Below, in pieces: positions 1 through 7,966 of a stretch of DNA of 64,000 bases (positions within the stretch are counted from its first letter, which is position 1; every line of letters starts with the position of its first letter). This DNA is from Bacteroidaceae bacterium (lineage in GTDB: Bacteria; Bacteroidota; Bacteroidia; Bacteroidales; Bacteroidaceae): NCBI GenBank assembly GCA_024699495.1, contig JAILPK010000066.1:48445-112444 (forward strand). The letters run 5' to 3'. The translations under genes were made by a program, and so were the position numbers. Under the pieces are notes generated by a model. It was not told the DNA's origin and did no database searches. It saw only the letters and a program-made list of their open reading frames with translations.

Positions 1-159
1 GGCAGCTCCAAGCAGAGCGTCACAGATGGCGTGGATTAGCACATCGGCATCCGAGTGACCCAACAGACCCAGAGTATGTTCTATCTTTATACCGCCGAGC
101 CACAAATCGCGGCCTTCAACCAAGCGGTGTACGTCGAAACCAAAACCTACGCGAAACAC
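1..159 (-). CDS. ispF: 2-C-methyl-D-erythritol 2,4-cyclodiphosphate synthase, N-terminal part
   Basis: Cytosolic enzyme of the MEP isoprenoid pathway; it cyclises CDP-methylerythritol 2-phosphate to methylerythritol cyclodiphosphate. Only the first 53 codons lie in the window; the gene runs off the left edge. The translation shows the family N-terminus: a GFGFDVHRL block with the Asp and His metal ligands, followed by [24 protein letters not shown] stop lies in frame four codons upstream and there is no ATG between, so the start is GTG at 159. The position downstream of porU and porV matches the order known in Porphyromonas gingivalis, here with a Sel1-repeat gene in between. Confidence is high because of the signature motifs. 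Confidence 0.95.
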   Translation of the reverse strand, partial: MFRVGFGFDVHRLVEGRDLWLGGIKIEHTLGLLGHSDADVLIHAICDALLGAA

Positions 160-220
160 GGTTATATTTTACGATTTTACGATTTAATGATTTAAAAGTC
201 CCTGTGCAACCCAGGGGGAT

Positions 221-247
221 GTTTAGTTTAAGGGTTTAAGTAGTTAA
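221..247. repeat. Short GTTTAAGGG-type repeat, locus A
   Basis: Between the Sel1-repeat gene and ispF the sequence reads as near-tandem copies of GTTTAAGGG ending in TTAAAC. The stretch TTTAAGGGTTTAAGTAGTT recurs almost identically at 53.23 kb. It belongs to a 9-bp repeat family also found at 60.77 and 63.13 kb. Confidence 0.6.
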
Positions 248-253
248 ACGATG

Positions 254-2149
254 CTACCAATCCTCCAACTCGTTGTATTGTAGGCCATAATCCTCGCGCA
301 TTTGCTTCATGTGCGACTGTATCTGCTGCTTGGCCTGTTCGTCGTAGTGGTCGGGATAGAGTTTCATATCATATATCAGGCCCATTTCGTCGCTGTAGGC
401 TCTACTGGCTTTATTGCGTGCCATAGTCCGTATAATCTCCCTCTTTCCCTCTTTCAGCTTCGCTTTATTTTCCTTAACTTTTGCCTTATTCTTCTGGCGA
501 ATCATCTCCCGTCGTTCATTCTCACGCTGTTGTAAATCCCGCTTGTTTGACTGGATGCTGGCTAGGTTGCCTGCTATATCAGAGAGGCCGGACAGCCCAA
601 TGTTAACACACTCCATAATGAATTGGCGCTTGCGCTTCTTAGCTGCTTTCTTGCGTTCCTTTTTCTCTTTCTCTAACAGTTTCAATTGTTCTTGGGCAAG
701 CTCGAATTGAGGATTAATATCAAGGCTTTTCCTGAGGTACATCTCTCCGATGTACGACAAGGGACCATCGATGAGAGACGCAGCCATATTGTAGTAGGCA
801 ATGGCGCGATAGTCCGTCTGCTCCTCATAACAAAGGCGCAGCATTAAATCAGCAATGCCTGAAGCCAGATTTGGAGTTTCCACCATCTTATCAAGCATTT
901 GATCCAAGATGGGTTCGCTCTCTGAGTAATCCTCATTTATAGAAGTTACATAAGCGTTCAAAACAGCTTTTATCTCACTCGTCTTTTCATCCACTACCAT
1001 CTTATCATAACGATGCTCTGTGAGACAAATGCCATCCTCGCTTATTATATAGTAGTCGCTGCAGTCATTGATAACATAGCCGTAATCGGTGGTATAAAGA
1101 GTGTCAACTTGTGGTATTTCTACCGTGGGCAATGCATCGGTCTGAATATCACGTCTTACAGTCTCCAGCCATTCGGCTTCAGTTATGTATTTGTCGGCAT
1201 TGTGTACCCCAGCCTTGTAGCAATCAGTTAGCGCCTTGGAATTATTGTAGCCTTTATTGTTGGCGAGCAGGAAAAACACGAGTGCCTTCTCCTTGTCCAT
1301 AGGCAACATTGTACCATTGAAGTAATATACCCCTATGTTGTGTATTGCTTGAGGCTCTCCGGATTCCGCTGCCATACACATCAACTTGATGCCTGCTCTA
1401 CGGTTGCGACGTACACCTTGTCCTTGGTTATACATCTGTGCAATATTAACCATTGCTCTTTTATTGCCCAGCTGAACTGCTTTACGATACCACTTCAGGC
1501 CCTCGTGATAGTCTCTTGCCACTCCCTGATGTGCGACGCTAGTATGGAGAACAGCCATATTGTAGGCTCCGAGAGCAGACCCCATCTCAGCTGCTTTTCG
1601 ATAGTAATCCACCGCCTTTACACGCGTATTCTCCCAGATATTGCCTGATGCATCTATGGGATCTATGAAGATACTTGTTTTTATCAACTTTGCCTGAATC
1701 AGGGCTATACTCTCTTTCTCATATACTTGGCCAATATTAACGAAAGCATCGACGTATCCATTCTTGGCAGCCTTCTCATACCATTTGAGAGCCTCCTTAA
1801 TGTCTTTCCCCTTTGGTGCACCTACACCACTCCTATATATGTTACCAATGTTTATCATCGCCAAAGATGAGCCTTTCTTAGCTGCCTTTGTTAGATAATT
1901 CATTGCCTCCTTATAGTCCTGAGCGAACGGTACTTTATTTAGGATTAGTGGTGAATTACCCGTATTACCTACATAGTAGCAGAGTCCTATCTTATACATG
2001 GCATCTGGATCCCCTTTTTGGGCTGCCTGCAGAAGTTCATCAGAATAAAGAAAGCTGACTTCTCCCTGTCCCTGAGCAAATGTCGTTGTACATACCAGAG
2101 AACATAGGATAATAGTGAATAAAAAGACAAGAAATGGATGATGTTTCAT
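254..2149 (-). CDS. Secreted Sel1-like repeat (TPR-type) protein
   Basis: A 631-residue exported protein. It starts with a classical signal peptide (hydrophobic core about residues 5-22, AQ-type cleavage near residue 26). Residues about 40-310 contain a chain of Sel1-like repeats with the usual A-x-x-G-x-x-x-A-x-x-x-x-G pattern (for example YKIGLCYYVGN, YEKAAKNGYVDAFVNIG, YRKAVQLGNKRAMVNIA). Such repeats form alpha-solenoids that bind proteins. A less clear middle part follows, with a second TPR-like stretch near 430-495, and then a Lys/Arg/Glu-rich coiled-coil region at about 495-580. No enzyme motif is visible. It is 12 bases downstream of porV on the same strand, so probably co-transcribed with the secretion genes; a role as periplasmic scaffold or T9SS accessory is only inference. 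Confidence 0.75.
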   Translation of the reverse strand: MKHHPFLVFLFTIILCSLVCTTTFAQGQGEVSFLYSDELLQAAQKGDPDAMYKIGLCYYVGNTGNSPLILNKVPFAQDYKEAMNYLTKAAKKGSSLAMINIGNIYRSGVGAPKGKDIKEALKWYEKAAKNGYVDAFVNIGQVYEKESIALIQAKLIKTSIFIDPIDASGNIWENTRVKAVDYYRKAAEMGSALGAYNMAVLHTSVAHQGVARDYHEGLKWYRKAVQLGNKRAMVNIAQMYNQGQGVRRNRRAGIKLMCMAAESGEPQAIHNIGVYYFNGTMLPMDKEKALVFFLLANNKGYNNSKALTDCYKAGVHNADKYITEAEWLETVRRDIQTDALPTVEIPQVDTLYTTDYGYVINDCSDYYIISEDGICLTEHRYDKMVVDEKTSEIKAVLNAYVTSINEDYSESEPILDQMLDKMVETPNLASGIADLMLRLCYEEQTDYRAIAYYNMAASLIDGPLSYIGEMYLRKSLDINPQFELAQEQLKLLEKEKKERKKAAKKRKRQFIMECVNIGLSGLSDIAGNLASIQSNKRDLQQRENERREMIRQKNKAKVKENKAKLKEGKREIIRTMARNKASRAYSDEMGLIYDMKLYPDHYDEQAKQQIQSHMKQMREDYGLQYNELEDW

Positions 2150-2161
2150 TGTAATATCTAA

Positions 2162-3361
2162 TTACCTTTTCTTCTTTCCAAACAGGTCGCGCATGCCGTC
2201 GAGGTCGAATGCTAGTGTGAAACGCATGGTCTGGTCGAGCGGGTTGCTCTGCGAAGTGGAGAAGACGTATGAGGCGTCAAGCGAGAATACACTCATGTGG
2301 AAACCGGCGCCGGCTGTGATGTATTTGCGGTTACCTTTGTTGGCGGCCTCGTGGTGGTATCCTGCGCGCAGGAAGAAGCGGTCGTTGTAGTTGTATTCAA
2401 GACCGGCGCTGAGCTGAATTTCCTGGAGCTCCTCCTTGAAGCCACGCGGCGCATCATGGAAGCTCTTGAAGATGCCTGCGATAGGAGATACGTCGTAGTA
2501 TTCGCGTTGCACGCGTTCGGTATAGTCCTCCGGGGTCTCATCTCCTCCCTGGCGGGGGTATGTGGGCACTAACAGTTTATTGGCATCCACTGCGATAGAG
2601 ATCCGGTTATACTCGTTGAACGGGATGAGGAAATTCATTCCCAACCGCATGTTTGTGGGAATGAATTCGGCGTTTTCGTCTCCTCCGTAGCTGATCTTGG
2701 AGCCAATGTTGGAGATGTTCAGTCCGAGGCCGAATCCACATTCGCGGTTACCCATCATGAAATAGTTGTTATAATACATGGAGATGTCTGCAGCGAACGC
2801 CTTGCCCGGGCTGCTCTCGGCCGAATAGTCATACTGCAGGTCGGAGAAGATGAATCTCATTCCGACAGCCATGGAGAATTTCTCAGATAGCATACGCGAA
2901 TAGGCGACATCTGCAGACAGTTCGTAGGGATGTATGGTCATTCCATCCATAGAACTTACGCTGTAACCGTAGTCGGAGGCGGTGGCAATAGTCACTTCGC
3001 CAAGTGTGAAATAGCGGAGTGAGGCGCTGAGGGCGGAGTAGTCGCCGATGCGGTAGAAACCCGAGATATTGGCCAGGTTGATGTCGCTAACCAGTTTGCG
3101 GAGCCATGGGGTATAAGATAATGCCATCCCAGCGCGGCCGATACAGAAAGGGTACTTGGCGGGGTTCCAGAACTGCGAACTGGCATCGGGTTCGGTGGCG
3201 GCGCCCACCTCACCCATACCTCCGCTCCGTGCGTCGGGCGCAATGCTCATGGAGATGACGCCGGTAGTTACGGGGTTATAGCGATCTTCTATATCCTCAG
3301 ACTTTGCCTCGGTAAGGGTTATGGCAAGGACTGTCAGTAAGCAAATTTTCTTATGATTCAT
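2162..3361 (-). CDS. porV: Type IX secretion outer membrane protein PorV (LptO)
   Basis: A 399-residue outer-membrane beta-barrel of the FadL-like fold. In type IX secretion PorV shuttles folded cargo from the SprA translocon to the PorU sortase complex on the cell surface. The sequence begins with an exported N-terminus, followed by the PorV-typical segment ISMSIAPDARSGGMGEVG and FWNPAKYPF near residues 37-75. Repeated amphipathic strands rich in aromatic residues follow, ending with a strand-like C-terminus. It lies 24 bases downstream of porU on the same strand, the order seen in P. gingivalis (porU-porV-ispF). The length is normal for the family. Confidence is high from motif plus synteny. 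Confidence 0.93.
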   Translation of the reverse strand: MNHKKICLLTVLAITLTEAKSEDIEDRYNPVTTGVISMSIAPDARSGGMGEVGAATEPDASSQFWNPAKYPFCIGRAGMALSYTPWLRKLVSDINLANISGFYRIGDYSALSASLRYFTLGEVTIATASDYGYSVSSMDGMTIHPYELSADVAYSRMLSEKFSMAVGMRFIFSDLQYDYSAESSPGKAFAADISMYYNNYFMMGNRECGFGLGLNISNIGSKISYGGDENAEFIPTNMRLGMNFLIPFNEYNRISIAVDANKLLVPTYPRQGGDETPEDYTERVQREYYDVSPIAGIFKSFHDAPRGFKEELQEIQLSAGLEYNYNDRFFLRAGYHHEAANKGNRKYITAGAGFHMSVFSLDASYVFSTSQSNPLDQTMRFTLAFDLDGMRDLFGKKKR

Positions 3362-3385
3362 GATAGGGGGAGATTTAGGTAATCT

Positions 3386-6300
3386 CTATTTGTATATGAT
3401 GATTTTCTGTGTCTTTGATACCTCTTCGCTATTGTCGCTCTTGACGCGTGCGCGATAGAGATAGATGCCTGCTCCGAGGGGGAAGCCCGAGCTGGTGCAG
3501 AGGTTCCACGGCACGGCGTAGGTGCCTGTGGATGATGCTCCGGATGCAGTGTATGTCCAAAGCAGGTGGCCGGAGAAGTCGAACACCTCAAGTGTAAATT
3601 CACATTCGCTGCCAGGGCGGTCGAAGGAGAGAATGAATGAGGTGGATGTGGACGCGGGGTTTTGTGTGGCTGCGAGTTGTAGAATGCTCATGGGAAGAGT
3701 GGGGTCAACAACGAAGCGCAGGGTGGCTGTGGAGGTGTTGTTGAGGTTGTCCCATGCGCGGAAGAGCAGTGTGTGGTCACCTTCTTCGAGCTGCGGAATG
3801 GAGAAGGCCACGGAGCCGCGGGTGTAATCACCGAAGTCAGCCGTAAAATAATCGTTCAGGATGTAAGTCTTGGAGGCTGAGTTGTCAATAATCAGTTCGA
3901 GGTCGTGTCCAAGTCCGTTTCCGTCAGAGTTTATTCCGCTCTCGTCTTCGAGCCGTGCCACGAAATATGGTGTTGAGTTGACGGCATCACCGTCAGTGAA
4001 CTCCTCGTTGGTCAGCCACGCAGTTATCGTTGGGCCGGTTTTGTCCTGGAGTGACGGTTCTGTGCCGCCTACAAGGAAGGTGTCGGAATAGCCGTTGGCT
4101 TCGGTGACACCGTCGCTGCTGATGGCGTAGAACTGCAGTCGTCCGAAATCATCGGAGTAGTTGATGTCTATCGGAATCGGGCAACTGACAGAGAAGCGGC
4201 CGGCGCGGATGCTGTCAGAGCCGTTGTACAGAATCTTATTGTATGCGTTGAATTTGAATGCGGAGTCAGCTGCAGTTTGGTTATAGCATGTAATATAGTT
4301 TTGGCTATCGTAAAGGCGGGCGGAGAGGATTCCGTCGAAGTCGTTGATAGGTGACCCGTCAGATGCGTTTACGTGTCCGCTGAAGCGCGCCTTGCCTCCG
4401 GCGTGCAGCGTGAATCCGTCGGGCAGGGCGTCAACAGAAATGCCGTTGATGGAATCGAGCACAATGGAGTTTGGGGCTGTGTTGAATGACAGCGCGGGGT
4501 CGCCGAGCAGGACGAACTGCAACTTGTTTTCGGCATTCACGTCGCGCCCGTTGGTTATGACATTGACTTTGGCCATTCTTACGGCGTCACCCACACGGGC
4601 CCATCCGCCGTTGTCGTCACGTCCGAAGAGCACTTGGCTGAAGGCGCGGTTGACGAGTAGGTTACTGCCAGCATATACAGTGCGGGTAGTGCCGAAGAAT
4701 GCTACGGCTCCTCCGTTGGGGTTCAGCACGGCCGTCTCGCCGATATTGTCCTGTGTACCATCGAAAGGCATGATGTCGCAGGCGGCAGTGACCCAGAGCG
4801 GATAGCGGGGGGAAGAGAACTCAGCGAAGTCCTTGAGCAGCAGAACGAACTCGTGTGAGAGACAGTATGTGCTGCCGTGACCGGTGTAGTTCATTACCAA
4901 TGCGCCCTCTTCCATCTGCTCCTTGATTACTTTTTCCACCTGAGGGTAGCGGTTTCCGTTGGAGCGAGTCTCGCGCTTGTAAGAGTCCCACATCACTTTA
5001 CGCACCTCAAGGCTGGGGTAGGTTTCGGAAATCAGGTTGGCCACATTGTCGGTCTTCACCATGTGGTCGTTGTTGTCGCCGTCGTCACCCATCATGCACA
5101 CTATATTACGCCAGGCACCTGCCTCGCGTTTCTCAATGTACGCGATAGTCTTATCCACCATCGTGTTTGCGTCGGACACGGTGCGCACGGGGAAGCGCCC
5201 CACGCCGATGTCCGTCTTGTCATTGGTCAGGTTGCCACCTTCGCCGTCGTCAAGAAGACCGTAGTATTCTTCCATCACATAGCTGCGTGTGTCACTGACG
5301 GAGTTCTGACTCTCGAAGCAGAGCAGGAAATCATCGGGGTCATACATTTTCCATGCGCTCGTCAGCATGCGGTTGTCCCAGGCTCCGTCTCCGAAGAGCA
5401 AGAGATATCGCGGAGCCTGACTTATGTTTTCCGCACGGTCGTAAAGCATCTTCAGCAGGAGACGGAATGCTGTGGCATCCGGTGTGCCTGAAGAGAATTC
5501 GTTGAATATCTGGTCTGCGCGTACGACAGCCACCCCGAGGCCATCAATGGTGCGGTGAGCATCTGCAAGGCGTTCTGCTTGGGCGTCAAAGATGCCTGAT
5601 GCCGGGGTGATGATCAGCATGTCTATGGAGTCGAGGGCATGCAGGTCCTGATTCTCTATTGCGTGGCCGATGGTGGGGGATGGATATGTGGATGCTGCGT
5701 CGAATACTGCATAGCGGCGGTCGCTGTCAACATCTGTCAGATTCACATCAAGATAGTGATGGATGGTTCCGTTGGCATCTGTGCTGTCACGCAGAGAGCC
5801 GGAGATATTTACGGCAGGGGTGTTCGGCCCGTCGAGGAGCCAACATTGGGGCCTCATGCCGTCAGCATATTCGATAACAAAAGCCTGAGCTACGGAGTCT
5901 GCTGGCATATAGACCTCAAGATAGGGATGCTCTGCACTCAGACGCAGGCTGCCAGTATAAGTCATCTCAAAATAGTTGAGCCGAGCGTGAGTGGATGCCG
6001 TAGTAGTAAAGCGCACGGTATTTGTAGCCAAGACGGGTAAGTCCTGGTTGGGATAATTGTAGTTAATGATATTTGCTTTGGTATATTCGTCGGCCAACGC
6101 GGAGATGTTGAATTCGCCCAACGAAGTGCCGTTGATTGTGGGGGTTATCTGTGTGCGGTCGCTGGCGGAAAAGGAGAATTTGAAGCTGGCTGTGGAGGAC
6201 GCAGGAATGTGGCTCACGGCTTTTACTGTATAATTTTTGGCGTTGCCGTTGTAATAATCATAATCCTCAAATAGTTGGCGGCCGCCCTGAAACCATGAAT

Positions 6301-7174
6301 ATGCCTGCGGATCATGTACTAGGTAGGCGGTGTAGGTGTCAAGGATGGTGACGCTGTCGGATGTGGCTCTCGGGGAAACGGACTCGATATCCTCTGCGGG
6401 GCTGTCTGCCTCGGTTATGAAATAGGAGGCTTGGTTGGCATAGTGGTTTACCACGTGATGCCCATTGGTCCAAGTCGTCAGTCCGTTGGCGTGGAACAGG
6501 AAGCGGTCAGAGAGGCGTAGGGTGCTGACAGGTATGAGGTCGTCGGAATGTGTGCCTTCATCAATCAGCTCAGGCAGCAGATGTCCGCCTTGCCCGTATA
6601 TGCGGCAGTTGGCAGGTGTAGTGAAGCCCATCTGCAGCAGGGCGTCGTCGGTGAGTTGGTAGATGCCGTCTTCAGAGAGTGTCACGGTCATCCAACGGCC
6701 GGAGGCGAGGCGTGAATGGGATGCATAGCGGTCAGCATTCTCTGCGGAGTGGCGTGCTTCTATTCTCTTTGCAGCCGCTGTAGGATGAGCAGTTATGACG
6801 ATCTTGCCTGACAGCAGTTTCAGATATGTATTTCCGGAACGGATAATAGGAACAAAAGCAATATCCAGCATCCCCTTGCGGCGGCTCACACCTTTGGTAG
6901 CACTTATAGTCAGCGTGTCTGAAATCTCGGATGCAAAGCGCCGGGCTATAATCTCTTGTTCGCGCGCAGTGACGGTCTGCCATTCGGCAAATTCCACATT
7001 TACCGTATAGTTATTTTGCCGGTAGTCGGTCTCCAAAGGTACGACCTCGGTATATTGAGGCAGTATGGAGTCTATGGGCAGACGCTCCCAGTCTATGAAC
7101 GTGAAGTCTCCGGTGCCGGTAGCTGCGACGTTCATAGTGAGAACGGAGAGGAGTATGGAAAACAGATATTTCAT
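3386..7174 (-). CDS. porU: Type IX secretion sortase PorU (gingipain-type C25 fold)
   Basis: A 1262-residue surface cysteine protease that removes the C-terminal sorting domain of type IX cargo and attaches the cargo to anionic LPS. A signal peptide occupies about residues 1-20. The C25 peptidase core lies in the middle, with the catalytic pair visible as YTGHGST (His about 766) and TAACDIMPFD (Cys about 799). Ig-like segments follow. The last 80 residues look like a type A C-terminal sorting domain (PASTSTSFILSF near its start, GIYLYRARV and KIIIYK at the end), which PorU is known to retain. It is the first of the T9SS genes here; six bases separate it from the upstream FAH-family gene, so read-through is likely. 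Confidence 0.93.
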   Translation of the reverse strand: MKYLFSILLSVLTMNVAATGTGDFTFIDWERLPIDSILPQYTEVVPLETDYRQNNYTVNVEFAEWQTVTAREQEIIARRFASEISDTLTISATKGVSRRKGMLDIAFVPIIRSGNTYLKLLSGKIVITAHPTAAAKRIEARHSAENADRYASHSRLASGRWMTVTLSEDGIYQLTDDALLQMGFTTPANCRIYGQGGHLLPELIDEGTHSDDLIPVSTLRLSDRFLFHANGLTTWTNGHHVVNHYANQASYFITEADSPAEDIESVSPRATSDSVTILDTYTAYLVHDPQAYSWFQGGRQLFEDYDYYNGNAKNYTVKAVSHIPASSTASFKFSFSASDRTQITPTINGTSLGEFNISALADEYTKANIINYNYPNQDLPVLATNTVRFTTTASTHARLNYFEMTYTGSLRLSAEHPYLEVYMPADSVAQAFVIEYADGMRPQCWLLDGPNTPAVNISGSLRDSTDANGTIHHYLDVNLTDVDSDRRYAVFDAASTYPSPTIGHAIENQDLHALDSIDMLIITPASGIFDAQAERLADAHRTIDGLGVAVVRADQIFNEFSSGTPDATAFRLLLKMLYDRAENISQAPRYLLLFGDGAWDNRMLTSAWKMYDPDDFLLCFESQNSVSDTRSYVMEEYYGLLDDGEGGNLTNDKTDIGVGRFPVRTVSDANTMVDKTIAYIEKREAGAWRNIVCMMGDDGDNNDHMVKTDNVANLISETYPSLEVRKVMWDSYKRETRSNGNRYPQVEKVIKEQMEEGALVMNYTGHGSTYCLSHEFVLLLKDFAEFSSPRYPLWVTAACDIMPFDGTQDNIGETAVLNPNGGAVAFFGTTRTVYAGSNLLVNRAFSQVLFGRDDNGGWARVGDAVRMAKVNVITNGRDVNAENKLQFVLLGDPALSFNTAPNSIVLDSINGISVDALPDGFTLHAGGKARFSGHVNASDGSPINDFDGILSARLYDSQNYITCYNQTAADSAFKFNAYNKILYNGSDSIRAGRFSVSCPIPIDINYSDDFGRLQFYAISSDGVTEANGYSDTFLVGGTEPSLQDKTGPTITAWLTNEEFTDGDAVNSTPYFVARLEDESGINSDGNGLGHDLELIIDNSASKTYILNDYFTADFGDYTRGSVAFSIPQLEEGDHTLLFRAWDNLNNTSTATLRFVVDPTLPMSILQLAATQNPASTSTSFILSFDRPGSECEFTLEVFDFSGHLLWTYTASGASSTGTYAVPWNLCTSSGFPLGAGIYLYRARVKSDNSEEVSKTQKIIIYK

Positions 7175-7179
7175 TTGTT

Positions 7180-7800
7180 TTATTTAACGTTGAAGGAGAG
7201 AAGAAGGTGCTCTTCGAGCCAGCCTTCCAAATGGTCATTAATATGTACGGGGCCGACTCCTGCGGGAGTCCCTGTGAATATCAGGTCGCCTGTGCGGAGG
7301 GTGAAGAACCGGCTGATATAAGCCACGAGCTTATCGACTGAGTTAATCATATCTCTGCTGTCTCCGCTTTGTACAGTATGACCATTTATGTCAAGATGGA
7401 AATGCACGTTCTGGATTCCGGAGGGGAGCTCGCTGACGGTGAGCCACTCGCCTATTGCCGCGCTGCCGTCGAATCCCTTGCAGATATCCCAAGGGAGCCC
7501 TCGTGCCCGCAACCGCTGTTGCAGATCACGTGCCGTAAAGTCTATCCCTACTGTCACCGCATCATAATATCGGTGTGCGAAGCGAAGCGGTATGCTCCGG
7601 CCGAGGCGGCTTATGCGGACTACCAATTCGGTTTCGAAATCACATCTCTCTGTGAAGTCCGGCAGGAAAAACGGGCGCCCGCGGGTGAGTAGGGCAGAAT
7701 CCGCCTTGGTGAATATTACGGGTTCATCTGTTATATATAACGTTTCTTCGAGCTCTTTATTGTGCTCGGCGTAGTTCATGCCTACTCCAAATATCTTCAT
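7180..7800 (-). CDS. Fumarylacetoacetate hydrolase (FAH) family protein
   Basis: A 206-residue cytosolic protein of the FAH/2-oxo acid hydrolase family, which cleaves or isomerises carbon-carbon bonds in acylpyruvate-type substrates, or acts as oxaloacetate tautomerase or decarboxylase. Residues visible: the start MKIFGVGMNYAEHNKEL, the metal-binding ExE in FETELVVRI (about residues 55-58), an Asp in VGIDFTARDLQ, the Lys in ICKGFDG, and the terminal signature TGTPAGVGPV. The size is that of the short single-domain members (YcgM/FAHD1-like). It sits just ahead of porU with a 5-base gap; no functional link to secretion is evident. The exact substrate cannot be read from sequence. Confidence 0.88.
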   Translation of the reverse strand: MKIFGVGMNYAEHNKELEETLYITDEPVIFTKADSALLTRGRPFFLPDFTERCDFETELVVRISRLGRSIPLRFAHRYYDAVTVGIDFTARDLQQRLRARGLPWDICKGFDGSAAIGEWLTVSELPSGIQNVHFHLDINGHTVQSGDSRDMINSVDKLVAYISRFFTLRTGDLIFTGTPAGVGPVHINDHLEGWLEEHLLLSFNVK

Positions 7801-7966
7801 ATTCTCCTTTTTATGCTTTATACAATCGGATTAATACTGAAGAAAGGTAAGCGAAGATGCCGCTCCTGGCGTTGCTCCCCGCTCCCGTAGCTCCAGCAGC
7901 ATTGGCTATGTCTTCTGTGGCTGATAAAAAATAATTGATGATAGTCATTATGGCCTGTTGCCTTTA

